A stretch of 37,651 bases of DNA from Comamonadaceae bacterium. GTDB lineage: Bacteria > Pseudomonadota > Gammaproteobacteria > Burkholderiales > Burkholderiaceae_C. This document shows, one piece after another, positions 9,339 through 19,356 of this stretch. The stretch lies in the NCBI GenBank assembly GCA_025352965.1, contig JANXRP010000047.1, forward strand, positions 1-37,651, written 5' to 3'. A program made the translations under genes and the position numbers. Numbering within the stretch: the first letter of the stretch is position 1; every line of letters begins with the position of its first letter. The notes under the pieces were generated by a model. That model was not told where the DNA came from. It searched no databases and worked only from the letters and a program-made list of their open reading frames with translations.

Positions 9339-9787
9339 ACTCAATTTTGAATATCGACACTGCTGCAGACCATATCCGACAAGGCTTTGAAGGCCTCACG
9401 CTGGCTGGCGTCGATGCGCTTGTCGAGCTGTATGCGGGCGATGCAAGGTTCAAAGACCCGTTTAACGATGTGCAAGGGCGCGGCGCGATTGCGCACATCT
9501 TTAGTCACATGTTTAGTCAAGTGGATGAGCCCAAGTTTGTAGTCACGGCATTGATTGCCCAAAACGATGCGCTGGGTACTTTCCCGCAAATTTTTATGCG
9601 CTGGGACTTTTCGTTTCTAGCTCGCGGTAGGTTACAGACGATTCGCGGTGCGACGCATTTTGAATTGAATGCGCAGGGTCTTATTAGCTTGCACCGCGAT
9701 TATTGGGATGCTGCTGAAGAGCTATACGAAAAGATTCCCGTGTTGGGCAGTTTGATGAGGTGGTTGAAATCTAAATTGAAGGCATAA
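9335..9787 (+). CDS. NTF2-like (SnoaL-type) fold protein
   Basis: Small protein of 150 residues. The pattern DALVELYAGDARFKDPFNDVQGRGAI followed by alternating beta-strand segments is typical of the NTF2/SnoaL superfamily, cone-shaped folds that act as isomerases, hydratases or binding proteins. The catalytic role is unknown. The frame is open from a TTG at 9290 inside the SDR gene, but the ATG at 9335 overlaps the SDR stop as ATGA and gives the natural N-terminus. It is the last gene of the five-gene lipid operon and is followed at once by a terminator. Confidence 0.85.
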   Translation: MNSILNIDTAADHIRQGFEGLTLAGVDALVELYAGDARFKDPFNDVQGRGAIAHIFSHMFSQVDEPKFVVTALIAQNDALGTFPQIFMRWDFSFLARGRLQTIRGATHFELNAQGLISLHRDYWDAAEELYEKIPVLGSLMRWLKSKLKA

Positions 9788-9798
9788 AGTTCAGACGT

Positions 9799-9825
9799 AA
9801 AAAAACCTGCCGAGGCAGGTTTTTT
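9799..9825. terminator. Bidirectional rho-independent terminator between lipid operon and ompA-family gene
   Basis: Stem CCTGC/GCAGG with loop CGAG (9806-9819), flanked by seven A on one side and six T on the other. It can therefore work in both directions, as suits two convergent genes ending at 9787 and 9842. Confidence 0.9.
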
Positions 9826-9841
9826 GTGGATTCAAACAGGA

Positions 9842-10492
9842 TTAATTGTTTGAACGTGTACCCACAACTTCGATCTCAACGCGGCGGTTTTTAGCCTTGC
9901 CTTCGTTGGTCTTGTTGTCAGCAACTGGCCGCTTCTCGCCTTTGCCTTCGGTGTAAACGCGGTTTTTCTCAATGCCTTTAGACACCAAGTAAGCCTTGAC
10001 GGCTTCAGCGCGACGAACGGATAGCGATTGGTTAGATGCGTCGCTACCATCAGAGTCAGTGTGACCCACGGCAATGATGACTTCTAAGTTGATCGCTTTA
10101 ACTTTGCTGGTCAAATCGTCAAGCTTGGCTTTGCCGTCAGCTTTAACAACTGATTTGCCAGAGTCAAAGAAAGCGTCAGCAGCGTAAGTTACTTTAACGG
10201 CAGCAGGAGGAGCGACTGGAGCTGGAGCCGAAGGTGCAGCGGCAGGTGCGCCTGCAGCTGCAGGTGCTGCGGCAGGTGCTGCATCTCTAGGAGCAACGGC
10301 ACCAGGTGCTGCTGCGATTGCGCCGTCGCAACCTGCAGTCGCAGTTGCTGGTGTCCAAGTACCGCTTCTCCAGCAAAGACTTTCAGCTCCGCTTTTCCAA
10401 GTTGGGCCAGTGCTGCTGCCCCAGTTTTGTGCGCTAGCACTTGCTGCGATGGCAACAGTTGCGAAAAGCATTGCTACTTTATTGAGTTTCAT
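9842..10492 (-). CDS. OmpA-family outer-membrane/peptidoglycan-associated protein
   Basis: Secreted protein of 216 residues. A signal peptide is clear at 1-21 (cleavage after ASASA). A short Cys- and Trp-containing segment (about 22-56) follows, then an Ala/Pro-rich linker (about 60-98). The C-terminal OmpA domain (about 100-214) contains GHTDSDGS near 143-150 and LSVRRA at 157-162, the peptidoglycan-binding pattern. There is no N-terminal beta barrel, so it is probably a periplasmic or lipid-facing anchor to peptidoglycan rather than a porin. The ATG is preceded by GAGGACTCACA. It is divergent from gyrA; in many Burkholderiales it is followed by ubiG and gph, but here the lipid operon intervenes. 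Confidence 0.92.
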   Translation of the reverse strand: MKLNKVAMLFATVAIAASASAQNWGSSTGPTWKSGAESLCWRSGTWTPATATAGCDGAIAAAPGAVAPRDAAPAAAPAAAGAPAAAPSAPAPVAPPAAVKVTYAADAFFDSGKSVVKADGKAKLDDLTSKVKAINLEVIIAVGHTDSDGSDASNQSLSVRRAEAVKAYLVSKGIEKNRVYTEGKGEKRPVADNKTNEGKAKNRRVEIEVVGTRSNN

Positions 10493-10665
10493 TGTGAGTC
10501 CTCGAGTTTAAAAATGAATGCAGCAACGCTGCGGAAAAAATAACCAACGGCGGTTTTTAACCACACGAGGCGTATGTTACATCAAAATCATCACTATTTC
10601 GCCATTCGATGTCCTCTAAAATCTAACGGTTTACATAAATACAACAATACCGAGCCAACATTCCC

Positions 10666-13293
10666 ATGCAATTCGCCAAAGAAACACTCCCTATTAGTTT
10701 AGAGGAGGAAATGCGCCGTAGCTACCTTGATTACGCGATGAGCGTGATTGTGGGACGGGCGCTTCCCGATGCGCGTGATGGTCTTAAACCTGTGCATCGC
10801 CGGGCACTTTTTGCGATGCACGAACAAAACAACGATTGGAATCGTCCGTTTAAAAAATCGGCTCGTATCGTGGGTGATGTGATGGGTAAATACCATCCGC
10901 ATGGCGATAGCGCCATTTACGACACCATTGTTCGGATGGCGCAGCCGTTTTCGCTGCGGCATATGTTGGTGGATGGACAAGGCAATTTTGGTTCAGTGGA
11001 CGGTGATAACCCCGCCGCCATGCGTTACACCGAAATCAGGCTCACTAAAATCGCGCATGAAATGTTGGCTGACATCGACAAAGAAACCGTCGATTTTGGC
11101 CCTAACTACGACGGCTCTGAAAAAGAACCGCTGGTATTGCCCAGTCGCATTCCTAATTTGCTTATCAACGGCTCGTCGGGCATTGCCGTGGGTATGGCGA
11201 CTAACATCCCGCCGCATAATTTGAATGAAGTGGTTGACGCGTGTTTACACATGCTTAAGAACCCAGATGCTTCCATTGACGATTTGATGGAGATCATCCC
11301 TGCACCAGACTTTCCGACTGCCGGCATTATTTATGGCATGAACGGTGTAAAAGATGGTTACCGAACAGGGCGCGGACGCGTCATCATGCGCGCCAAAGTG
11401 CATTTTGAAGACATTGATAAAGGCCAACGCCAATCCATCATCGTAGACGAGTTGCCCTATCAGGTGAATAAGAAGACGTTGCAAGAGCGTATTGCGGAAC
11501 TGGTCAACGAGAAAAAAATCGAAGGCATTTCGCACATTCAAGATGAGTCCGATAAAAGCGGTATGCGCTTAGTCATTGAGCTCAAGCGCGGTGAAGTACC
11601 CGAGGTGGTGCTGAATAATTTGTATAAACAAACGCAGTTGCAAGATTCGTTTGGTATGAACATGGTGGCTTTGATTGATGGTCAGCCCAAGCTGTGTAAT
11701 CTCAAGGACTTAATTAGCGTGTTCTTGCTGCATCGCCGCGAAGTGGTGACGCGCCGTACTGTCTTTACGCTCAAAAAAGCACGTGATCGCGGCCATGTGC
11801 TTGAGGGCTTGGCTGTCGCGCTCGCCAATATCGATGATTTCATTGCGCTCATTCGTAGCGCTCCGACACCACCTGTGGCTAAAGCGGCACTCATGGAAAA
11901 AACATGGGACAGCGCCATCGTGCGTCAAATGCTGACACGTGCACGGGATGATGGCTCCGTGGTCAACGCTGATGACTATCGCCCGAGCGGGCTAGACGCG
12001 CTGTTCGGGTTGCAAAGCGACGGGCAATATCGCTTATCTGAAACGCAGGCGCAAGAGATTTTGCAAATGCGTCTGCAGCGTCTGACGGGACTTGAGCAAG
12101 ACAAAATCGTCTCCGAATACAAAGAAGTGATGAGCGAGATTGAAGACTTGCTCGACATTTTGGCGAAACCTGAGCGCGTGTCCATCATCATCAGCGACGA
12201 GCTCACAGCTGTGCGTACCGAGTTTGGTCAGACCAAGCTGGGCCTGCGCCGCAGCGTGATTGAGCATTCAGCGTTTGACCTCTCGACCGAAGACTTGATT
12301 ACGCCGACTGATATGGTCGTGACGATGAGCCACAGTGGCTACATCAAGAGTCAGCCGCTCTCCGAATATCGTGCGCAAAAGCGCGGCGGTCGCGGTAAGC
12401 AGGCTACCGCGACCAAAGAAGACGACTGGATTGAACAGCTGTTTATTGCGAATACGCACGATTACATTCTGTGCTTTAGCAACCGTGGTCGTATGTACTG
12501 GCTCAAAGTGTGGGAAGTGCCAGCGGGTTCTCGCGGTTCTCGCGGCCGCCCGATTGTCAACATGTTTCCGCTTGCCGAGGGCGAAAAAATTACTGTCGTG
12601 CTGCCAGTCACGGGCGACAACCGTACCTTCCCAGCCGATCACTACATCTTTATGGCGACCAGCATGGGCACGGTTAAAAAGACGCCGCTCGACGACTTCT
12701 CCAATCCACGCAAGGCAGGCATCATTGCCGTCGATTTGGATGATGGTGACTTTTTGATTGGCGCAGCGCTGACGGATGGCAAGCATGACGTGATGTTGTT
12801 TTCGGACGGCGGAAAAGCTGTGCGTTTCGATGAAAACGATGTGCGCCCTACAGGCCGCAATTCACGCGGTGTGCGTGGCATGATGTTGGATGAAACCGTG
12901 TCTGTGATTGCGATGTTGGTAGCCGAAGATGAGCAGCAATCGGTGCTGACGGCAACCGAAAACGGTTTTGGCAAACGCACGCTCATCACTGAGTACACGC
13001 GTCATGGTCGCGGCACCAAGGGCATGATCGCCATCCAACAATCCGAGCGCAACGGTAAAGTCGTGGCGGCAACGCTGGCGCACTCTGAGGACGAAGTGAT
13101 GCTGATTACGGATAAAGGTGTTTTGGTGAGAACGCGGGTGTCCGAAATCCGCGAAATGGGCCGAGCGACGCAAGGCGTGACCTTGATGTCGCTAGACGAT
13201 GGCAGCAAACTGAGTGGTTTGCAGCGCATTGTTGAGAATGATGCGGCAGTCGATGCTGAGAGCGAGGCGGATACAGATGGAGCGCTTGAGTGA
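10666..13293 (+). CDS. gyrA: DNA gyrase subunit A
   Basis: The breakage-reunion subunit of DNA gyrase, 875 residues, full length. The catalytic tyrosine is Y121 in [10 protein letters not shown] (E. coli Y122). The quinolone-resistance region reads [10 protein letters not shown], keeping S82 and D86 (E. coli S83 and D87), so no classic resistance change is present. The C-terminal DNA-wrapping domain carries a GyrA-box-like QKRGGRGKQ. The ATG at 10666 follows 173 nt of intergenic DNA opposite the ompA-family gene; no strong Shine-Dalgarno and no confident promoter could be picked there. The stop overlaps the GTG start of pheA by 4 nt. serC, usual next to gyrA in this order, is absent. Confidence 0.98.
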   Translation: MQFAKETLPISLEEEMRRSYLDYAMSVIVGRALPDARDGLKPVHRRALFAMHEQNNDWNRPFKKSARIVGDVMGKYHPHGDSAIYDTIVRMAQPFSLRHMLVDGQGNFGSVDGDNPAAMRYTEIRLTKIAHEMLADIDKETVDFGPNYDGSEKEPLVLPSRIPNLLINGSSGIAVGMATNIPPHNLNEVVDACLHMLKNPDASIDDLMEIIPAPDFPTAGIIYGMNGVKDGYRTGRGRVIMRAKVHFEDIDKGQRQSIIVDELPYQVNKKTLQERIAELVNEKKIEGISHIQDESDKSGMRLVIELKRGEVPEVVLNNLYKQTQLQDSFGMNMVALIDGQPKLCNLKDLISVFLLHRREVVTRRTVFTLKKARDRGHVLEGLAVALANIDDFIALIRSAPTPPVAKAALMEKTWDSAIVRQMLTRARDDGSVVNADDYRPSGLDALFGLQSDGQYRLSETQAQEILQMRLQRLTGLEQDKIVSEYKEVMSEIEDLLDILAKPERVSIIISDELTAVRTEFGQTKLGLRRSVIEHSAFDLSTEDLITPTDMVVTMSHSGYIKSQPLSEYRAQKRGGRGKQATATKEDDWIEQLFIANTHDYILCFSNRGRMYWLKVWEVPAGSRGSRGRPIVNMFPLAEGEKITVVLPVTGDNRTFPADHYIFMATSMGTVKKTPLDDFSNPRKAGIIAVDLDDGDFLIGAALTDGKHDVMLFSDGGKAVRFDENDVRPTGRNSRGVRGMMLDETVSVIAMLVAEDEQQSVLTATENGFGKRTLITEYTRHGRGTKGMIAIQQSERNGKVVAATLAHSEDEVMLITDKGVLVRTRVSEIREMGRATQGVTLMSLDDGSKLSGLQRIVENDAAVDAESEADTDGALE

Positions 13294-14366
13294 AAACGCT
13301 CCCTCAGCTGCGTATTGACATTGACGCGGTTGACCAGCAGTTGCTGGCACTGCTCAACCAACGCGCGGGTCTGGCGCATGAGGTGGGCGAGGTTAAAAAA
13401 TTAGACGGCTCGCCCGTGTTTCGTCCTGATCGCGAAGCGCAGGTGATTGCCAAGATGCAGGGGGCTGGTTCGGCTTTGAAGCCAGAGGGCGTGAGCGCGA
13501 TTTGGCGTGAAATCATGTCAGCTTGCCGAGCGCTCGAAGAGCCTCAGCAAGTTGCATTTTTAGGCCCCAAAGGCACGTATAGCGAAGAGGCTGCGATTGA
13601 GTTTTTTGGCTCCTCCATGGGGTCGCTACCTTGCCAGTCCATTGACGAAGTGTTTCGGGCAACCTCGGCAGGTGCTGCCGAATTTGGTGTCGTGCCGATT
13701 GAAAATTCGACTGAAGGCGTGATTGCCCGCACCATGGATTTACTGCTTGCGTCCAACGTTCACATTGTGGGTAACGTGAGCTTGATGGTTCGGCACAACT
13801 TGCTACGCCAGTCGGAATCGATGGATGGTATCAAGGTTGTGTATGGTCATCCGCAGGCTTTGGCGCAGTGTCAGGCTTGGCTGTCTAAGCATCTGCCAAA
13901 TGCTGAACGAAAAGTAGCCTCTAGTAATGCAGAAGGTGCTCGCCAAGCCACACTGGATAAGGCTTCTGCGGCCATTGCCAGCCACCGAGCAGGCGTTGAA
14001 TTTGGCTTGCAAACGGTCGCCCGCGCGATTCAAGATGAGGTGCATAACCGCACGCGCTTTGCTGTGATTTGCCGCCCTGAAGTATTACCACTACCGGCCA
14101 AAACAGGGCGCGATGCAGTCAGCCTTGTGGTTTCGGTCAAAAATCAGCCAGGCGCCTTGCATGATTTGCTCGTGCCAATGAAAACGCACGGCGTGTCGAT
14201 GACGCGTTTTGAGTCACGCCCCGCGCGTTCGGCCCAGTGGGAGTACAACTTTTATATTGATCTGGTGGGGCATGTGAGTGATGCACCTGTGGCGGCAGCG
14301 CTTGCCGAGTTGCAAGCGCTATGCGCCTTCTATAAGGTGCTGGGCTGTTATCCAGCAGCGGACTGA
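13290..14366 (+). CDS. pheA: Bifunctional chorismate mutase / prephenate dehydratase (P-protein)
   Basis: Converts chorismate to prephenate and then phenylpyruvate in phenylalanine synthesis. Of 358 residues, the AroQ-type chorismate mutase domain occupies about 1-85 ([20 protein letters not shown]). The prephenate dehydratase domain begins at [12 protein letters not shown] (88-99), with IENSTEGVI and the NRTRFAVI motif near residues 252-259. A C-terminal ACT domain with an ESRP motif near 306 provides feedback control by phenylalanine. The start is a GTG at 13290, which overlaps the gyrA stop (GTGA). The stop overlaps the tyrA ATG by one base (TGATG), so translational coupling is likely on both sides. 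Confidence 0.96.
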   Translation: MKTLPQLRIDIDAVDQQLLALLNQRAGLAHEVGEVKKLDGSPVFRPDREAQVIAKMQGAGSALKPEGVSAIWREIMSACRALEEPQQVAFLGPKGTYSEEAAIEFFGSSMGSLPCQSIDEVFRATSAGAAEFGVVPIENSTEGVIARTMDLLLASNVHIVGNVSLMVRHNLLRQSESMDGIKVVYGHPQALAQCQAWLSKHLPNAERKVASSNAEGARQATLDKASAAIASHRAGVEFGLQTVARAIQDEVHNRTRFAVICRPEVLPLPAKTGRDAVSLVVSVKNQPGALHDLLVPMKTHGVSMTRFESRPARSAQWEYNFYIDLVGHVSDAPVAAALAELQALCAFYKVLGCYPAAD

Positions 14367-15256
14367 TGAAAAAATTCAAACAGCTCGGGCTGATTGGCTG
14401 CGGCATGATGGGCGGCTCGTTCGCATTGGCGCTTAAGCGGGCTGGGTTGGTTGAGCGCGTGGTGGGTTACAACAAATCACCTAGCAAAACTGAGACTGCC
14501 AAGCGAATGGGAATTATTGATGACGCTGCCGCTTCCATTTTGCAGGCCGTCATGGGGTCGGATTTGGTTTTGATTGCAGTCCCTGTATCAGCCACTTTTG
14601 ACGTTTTGAAATCCGTGCAGTTTGGTTTGAATAAGGAAGCGCTCATCTTAGATGTGGGATCAACGAAGCAAAGTGTGATTCAAGCGGCCGAAAGCGTTTT
14701 TGGCGCACTGCCATCTCATTTCGTACCATCTCACCCGATTGCAGGCAAAGAGCAAGCAGGAATAGAAGCAGCAGACGCTGATTTATATGTGGGTAAACGT
14801 GTCATTTTGACGCCAACAGAACTTACCGATAGTGGTGCTATTGCGAATGCAATTGCCGTATGGAAATCACTCGGGATGAGTGTTTCGCAAATGACGTCCA
14901 CTGAGCACGATGCGGTCTTTGCCGCCGTGAGTCATTTCCCGCATTTGCTAGCGTTCGCCTACATGAATGGGCTTGCGGGTCAAACCGAGGCTCGGCAATT
15001 TTTGCAAATGGCGGGCCCTGGGTTTAAAGATTTCACACGCATTGCGGCGGGCGATCCAGAGCTATGGAGCGATATATTTTTGGCAAATAGCCAAGAAATC
15101 CTGAACCAATCGGCTGCCATGTCGTTGAGCTTAAAGAAATTAGAAGATGCAATGCGCTTGGGCAGTCCGCAGACTTTGAAAGAACTCATTGCCACGGCCA
15201 GTGCGCTTCGTGGCGGTTGGACACTCAGTAACAAAAGTGCTGTTGATGATGTTTGA
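14366..15256 (+). CDS. tyrA: Prephenate dehydrogenase (TyrA family)
   Basis: NAD(P)-dependent oxidative decarboxylation of prephenate (or arogenate) in tyrosine synthesis. The protein has 296 residues, a dehydrogenase-only form without a fused chorismate mutase. The cofactor motif GCGMMGG is at 11-17, and [11 protein letters not shown] (about 121-131) and the [11 protein letters not shown] segment are conserved in the substrate pocket. The ATG overlaps the pheA stop. The hisC gene often found between pheA and tyrA in Burkholderiales is absent. The stop lies inside the first codons of the aroA-cmk gene. Confidence 0.93.
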   Translation: MKKFKQLGLIGCGMMGGSFALALKRAGLVERVVGYNKSPSKTETAKRMGIIDDAAASILQAVMGSDLVLIAVPVSATFDVLKSVQFGLNKEALILDVGSTKQSVIQAAESVFGALPSHFVPSHPIAGKEQAGIEAADADLYVGKRVILTPTELTDSGAIANAIAVWKSLGMSVSQMTSTEHDAVFAAVSHFPHLLAFAYMNGLAGQTEARQFLQMAGPGFKDFTRIAAGDPELWSDIFLANSQEILNQSAAMSLSLKKLEDAMRLGSPQTLKELIATASALRGGWTLSNKSAVDDV

Positions 15257-17237
15257 CACTGCATTTTTAGATGTTCCGCCGCTGCAAGCCGTGACTGGAA
15301 CTGTTCGTTTGCCGGGCTCCAAAAGCATTTCTAACCGCGTACTGCTACTCGCAGCGCTGTGCGAAATGGCGGGTGATGAGCCAACGCAGATTCACGATTT
15401 GCTCGATTCTGACGATACGCGCGTGATGATTGCGGCATTGGCACAGCTCAAAGAAAACTCAAACGCGACAAAAAAACTGTTTTTAGGAAATGCTGGCACA
15501 GCGATGCGACCGTTGACGGCAGCGCTAGCCTTGCGTGGCGGTCAAGTGGGGGGCTATGAGTTGTCTGGTGTGCCGCGCATGCACGAGCGCCCGATTGGCG
15601 ATTTGGTCGATGCGCTGCGTTTGCTGGGTTGCGACATTCAATACCTAGGAAACGAAGGCTTTCCGCCGCTCAAAATTGGCGAGCCAAAACTGAAGCTGGA
15701 TGCGCCGATTCAAGTGCGTGGTGATGTTTCCAGCCAGTTTTTGACGGCCTTGTTGTTGGCGTTGCCCTTGGTAGCGATGCAGGATATTCATGTCGATGTG
15801 GTGGGTGAGCTGATCTCTAAGCCCTACATCGACATCACGATCAAGCTTTTGGCACGTTTTGGCGTGACAGTGCAGCAGCAAGGCTGGAGCCGATTCACCA
15901 TTCCTGCGGGTTCAAAGTACACGTCGCCTAAAGAAATTTACGTTGAAGCGGATGCTTCGTCTGCTAGCTATTTTGTGGCGCTTGGTGGGCTGGCGGCTAT
16001 GGCTGATAAGCCGCTACAGATATTGGGTGTGGGTGCAGATTCGATTCAAGGCGATATCAAATTCATAGAGGCTGCGGCGCAAATGGGCGTGCAGGTGAAG
16101 TCCGAGGCTAATAGCCTGACCGTTTGGCGAGCCGAATGGTCAAAAGCGACGGGTTTCTTGAAGGCTATTGACCTCGATTGCAATCACATTCCTGATGCTG
16201 CCATGACGCTGGCTGTGATGGCGCTGTATGCCGACGGCACAACGACGCTTCGCAATATCGCCAGCTGGCGCGTTAAAGAAACCGACCGCATTGCGGCCAT
16301 GGCGATCGAGCTACGCAAGCTAGGTGCAACGATTGAAGAGGGCGCGGATTTCATTCGCATCACCCCTCCTGCAAGCCATACTGGATGGCGCTTTGCGAGC
16401 ATCCATACGTATGACGATCACCGCATGGCGATGTGCGCATCGCTTGCTGCATTCAACCCAGCTGGCGTGCCCGTGCGCATCGAAGATCCTAAATGCGTGG
16501 CAAAAACTTTCCCCGATTACTTTGAAGCGCTGTTTTCGGTTGCGCAAACCGATGCTAAAAATATCCCCGTGATTTGCATTGATGGCCCCACGGCCTCGGG
16601 CAAGGGCACGCTGGCATCTTTAGTTGCCAAGCAACTGGGCTATCACTATCTCGATTCGGGTGCGCTGTATCGTTTAGTTGGCTTTGCGGCTAAGCAAGCG
16701 GGTGCGAGCTTGGATGATGAGGCTGCCGTTGCCACCATCGCTTCGCAGATCTTGGTGGATTTCGATGGTGATCGCGTCAGTCTTGATGGTATTGACGTAT
16801 CGGACGATATTCGCTCGGAAGCCTCTGGAATGTTGGCCTCCAAGGTGTCAGCCTACCCATCTGTGCGCGAGGCGTTGTTTAATTTGCAATTAGACTTTAG
16901 GCGACTGCCGGGTCTTGTGGCTGATGGTCGTGATATGGGGACGGTAATTTTCCCCGAAGCCCCGCTCAAAGTCTTTTTGACGGCAAGCGCGGCAACCAGA
17001 GCCGATCGCAGGTACAAGCAGTTGATTTCTAAAGGAATTTCTGCTAATATCGAGGGTCTTCGCGCAGACCTTGAGGCACGCGACGCTAGGGATCAATCTC
17101 GTAGCGCCGCTCCCCTAGTGGCTGCCAAAGACGCGTTGCAGCTGGATAACTCCAATCTTACGATTGAAGGCTCCGTTACTCAAGTTCTTGAGTGGTGGAA
17201 CAAGTTATCTGGTGGCGATGCACCCAGCCAGCTTTAG
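15249..17237 (+). CDS. aroA-cmk: Fused 3-phosphoshikimate 1-carboxyvinyltransferase / cytidylate kinase
   Basis: One uninterrupted frame of 662 residues joining two enzymes. Residues about 1-432 are EPSP synthase (AroA), which condenses phosphoshikimate with [11 protein letters not shown] near the N-terminus, the [16 protein letters not shown] loop, the [10 protein letters not shown] motif and DDHRMAMC. Residues about 438-662 are CMP kinase with the P-loop [11 protein letters not shown] and a [15 protein letters not shown] segment. Each half has normal length. The ATG at 15249 (MFDTAFLDV) fits the family N-terminus; the adjacent ATG at 15246 is equivalent, and a long extension to 15189 inside tyrA is not supported. 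Such fusions are known in some Burkholderiales. Confidence 0.95.
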   Translation: MFDTAFLDVPPLQAVTGTVRLPGSKSISNRVLLLAALCEMAGDEPTQIHDLLDSDDTRVMIAALAQLKENSNATKKLFLGNAGTAMRPLTAALALRGGQVGGYELSGVPRMHERPIGDLVDALRLLGCDIQYLGNEGFPPLKIGEPKLKLDAPIQVRGDVSSQFLTALLLALPLVAMQDIHVDVVGELISKPYIDITIKLLARFGVTVQQQGWSRFTIPAGSKYTSPKEIYVEADASSASYFVALGGLAAMADKPLQILGVGADSIQGDIKFIEAAAQMGVQVKSEANSLTVWRAEWSKATGFLKAIDLDCNHIPDAAMTLAVMALYADGTTTLRNIASWRVKETDRIAAMAIELRKLGATIEEGADFIRITPPASHTGWRFASIHTYDDHRMAMCASLAAFNPAGVPVRIEDPKCVAKTFPDYFEALFSVAQTDAKNIPVICIDGPTASGKGTLASLVAKQLGYHYLDSGALYRLVGFAAKQAGASLDDEAAVATIASQILVDFDGDRVSLDGIDVSDDIRSEASGMLASKVSAYPSVREALFNLQLDFRRLPGLVADGRDMGTVIFPEAPLKVFLTASAATRADRRYKQLISKGISANIEGLRADLEARDARDQSRSAAPLVAAKDALQLDNSNLTIEGSVTQVLEWWNKLSGGDAPSQL

Positions 17238-17243
17238 TCGCCT

Positions 17244-17273
17244 TTGTAAATGCACTCATTCCGAGTGCATAAA
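17244..17273 (+). promoter_or_regulatory. Hairpin within a possible rpsA promoter
   Basis: An 8-bp inverted repeat ATGCACTC/GAGTGCAT with a 5-nt loop occupies 17250-17270 in the 77-nt gap before rpsA. TTGTAA (17244-17249) and CATAAA (17268-17273) could be -35 and -10 boxes with an 18-nt spacer, so the repeat fills the spacer. There is no T-run after it, so it is not an ordinary terminator. It may be an operator, an RNA-processing hairpin or a leader structure; this is visual inference. Confidence 0.35.
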
Positions 17274-17314
17274 GTACCGACTTTCAACAAGCTTGGCTAA
17301 GAAAGAAAAACTAA

Positions 17315-18991
17315 ATGTCTGAATCTTTTGCCGCCCTATTTGAAGAATCCCTACAACGCAGTGAAATGCGCACGGGCGAAGTGATCACTGCTGAAGTTGT
17401 CCGCGTTGACCACAACCACGTTGTTGTGAATGCTGGCCTCAAGTCTGAGTCGTTTATCGACATCAACGAATTTAAAAACGACCAAGGCGTTCTCGAAGTC
17501 CAAGTTGGCGACTTCGTGTCTGTCGCGATTGACTCCATCGAAAACGGCTTTGGCGACACGATGCTGTCGCGCGATAAAGCTAAGCGTCTCGCAAGCTGGA
17601 TGAGTCTTGAGAAGGCGCTTGAGTCTGGCGAATTTGTCACGGGTCAAACCAGCGGCAAAGTTAAAGGCGGCCTCATGGTTCTGGTTAACGGCATCCGCGC
17701 GTTCCTGCCAGGCTCACTCATCGAAGCACGTCCAATCAAAGATTTGTCTCCTTATGAGAACAAAACGCTTGAGTTCAAAGTGATCAAGCTTGATCGTAAG
17801 CGTAACAACGTCGTGCTGTCGCACCGTGCTGTTCGTGATGTCACGATGGGCGAAGAGCGCGCTAAGGCGATGGAGAACCTCAAAGAAGGTTCTATCGTTA
17901 CCGGTATCGTTAAAAACATTACCGAGTACGGTGCGTTTGTTGACCTCGGCGGTATCGACGGCTTACTCCACATCACCGACATGGCATGGCGCCGCGTGCG
18001 TCACCCATCCGAGGTGGTGCAGCCTGGTCAAGAAATCAGCGCCAAGATTCTTAAGTTTGACACCGAGAAAAACCGCGTGTCCTTGGGCATCAAACAAATG
18101 GGCGACGACCCATGGATGGGTGTGAATCGCCGTTACCCACAAGGTACGCGTATGCACGGCAAGATCACCAACATCGCCGACTACGGCGCGTTTGTGGAAA
18201 TCGAACCAGGTATCGAAGGCCTTGTGCACGTCTCCGAAATGGATTGGACGAACAAGAACGTGGCACCAAGCAAATTGGTTGCGCTGGGTGACGAAGTCGA
18301 AGTGATGGTCCTTGAGATCGACGAAGACAAGCGCCGTATCAGCCTTGGCATGAAGCAGTGCAAGGTTAATCCTTGGAACGAATTTGCTGCTAACAACAAG
18401 CGCGGTGACAAGGTCAAAGGCCCTATCAAGTCCATCACTGACTTTGGTGTGTTTGTTGGTTTGGCCACTGGCATTGACGGCTTGGTTCACTTGTCCGATC
18501 TGTCATGGACAGAAACAGGCGAAGCAGCGGTTAAGAGCTTCAAAAAGGGTCAAGAAGTTGAAGCTATTATTTTGGCCATCGACATCGAGCGCGAGCGTAT
18601 CAGCCTGGGCATCAAGCAATTGGATGCTGATAGCTTCACGACCTTCACGTCGGTCAATGACAAAGGCTCTACCGTCACAGGTAAAGTCAAGACCGTTGAC
18701 GCTAAAGGCGCCGAAATTGATCTAGGTGATGACGTGACGGGCTATTTGCGCGTGTCAGAGATTAGCCAAGACCGTGTGGAAGACGCACGCTCGGTGCTGA
18801 AAGAAGGCGATGAAGTGACCGCTGTGATCGTGAACATTGATCGCAAGTCACGCGGTATCCAACTGTCAATCAAAGCGAAAGACAACGCGGACCAGCAAGA
18901 AGCCATGGCGACTTTGAGCAGTCAATCTTCTAAAGAAAACGCGGGCACGACAAGCTTGGGCGCACTGCTGCGCGCAAAGCTCGACGCTTAA
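17315..18991 (+). CDS. rpsA: 30S ribosomal protein S1
   Basis: mRNA-binding ribosomal protein of 558 residues, the length expected for the six-S1-domain form of proteobacteria. Six OB-fold S1 repeats can be followed, most clearly in the [28 protein letters not shown] and [21 protein letters not shown] segments; the first two domains form the ribosome-binding part. The ATG is preceded by the A/G-rich AAGAAAGAAAAACTAA. It lies in the usual cmk-rpsA-ihfB order. Codon choice looks optimised (frequent AAC, ATC, GGC), consistent with a highly expressed protein. Confidence 0.98.
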   Translation: MSESFAALFEESLQRSEMRTGEVITAEVVRVDHNHVVVNAGLKSESFIDINEFKNDQGVLEVQVGDFVSVAIDSIENGFGDTMLSRDKAKRLASWMSLEKALESGEFVTGQTSGKVKGGLMVLVNGIRAFLPGSLIEARPIKDLSPYENKTLEFKVIKLDRKRNNVVLSHRAVRDVTMGEERAKAMENLKEGSIVTGIVKNITEYGAFVDLGGIDGLLHITDMAWRRVRHPSEVVQPGQEISAKILKFDTEKNRVSLGIKQMGDDPWMGVNRRYPQGTRMHGKITNIADYGAFVEIEPGIEGLVHVSEMDWTNKNVAPSKLVALGDEVEVMVLEIDEDKRRISLGMKQCKVNPWNEFAANNKRGDKVKGPIKSITDFGVFVGLATGIDGLVHLSDLSWTETGEAAVKSFKKGQEVEAIILAIDIERERISLGIKQLDADSFTTFTSVNDKGSTVTGKVKTVDAKGAEIDLGDDVTGYLRVSEISQDRVEDARSVLKEGDEVTAVIVNIDRKSRGIQLSIKAKDNADQQEAMATLSSQSSKENAGTTSLGALLRAKLDA

Positions 18992-19035
18992 GTACAGCAC
19001 GACGAAGTTCAACTAGTTTAGAGATTGAAATCAAG

Positions 19036-19356
19036 ATGACAAGATCTGAGTTAGTTGAACGCTTGGCTGCACGCATGGGGCAACTTACGCTGCGCGATGC
19101 CGAGCAAGCCGTCAAGACCATCTTCGATGCTATGGCTACAAGCCTTAGCAAAGGTCATCGCATCGAAATCCGTGGTTTTGGCAGCTTTTCTGTGAATCAC
19201 CGTCGCCCGCGTGTGGGTCGTAACCCTCGCTCGGGCGAGTCGGTTTTAGTGCCAGAAAAACGCGTGGCACATTTCAAACCTGGCAAGATTTTGCGTGCAG
19301 CGGTTGAGGCTATCCCGCCTAACCAAACTGTGCTAGATCAGGTTTTGCCAGCATGA
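19036..19356 (+). CDS. ihfB: Integration host factor subunit beta
   Basis: DNA-bending nucleoid protein of the HU/IHF family that pairs with IhfA. It has 106 residues with the family signature [22 protein letters not shown], including the arginine- and proline-rich beta arm that intercalates into the minor groove. The tail after residue 90 ([16 protein letters not shown]) is slightly longer than in E. coli (94 aa). It lies 44 nt after rpsA as in many proteobacteria. The stop overlaps the lapB start as ATGA. Confidence 0.96.
   Translation: MTRSELVERLAARMGQLTLRDAEQAVKTIFDAMATSLSKGHRIEIRGFGSFSVNHRRPRVGRNPRSGESVLVPEKRVAHFKPGKILRAAVEAIPPNQTVLDQVLPA

Noticed and set aside
10800-10935. Quinolone-resistance substitutions in gyrA
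   Set aside because: The serine and aspartate equivalent to E. coli S83 and D87 are both present.
17250-17270. Inverted repeat before rpsA as a terminator for the aroA-cmk gene
   Set aside because: No T-run follows and the surrounding sequence is not terminator-like; kept only as a possible regulatory hairpin.
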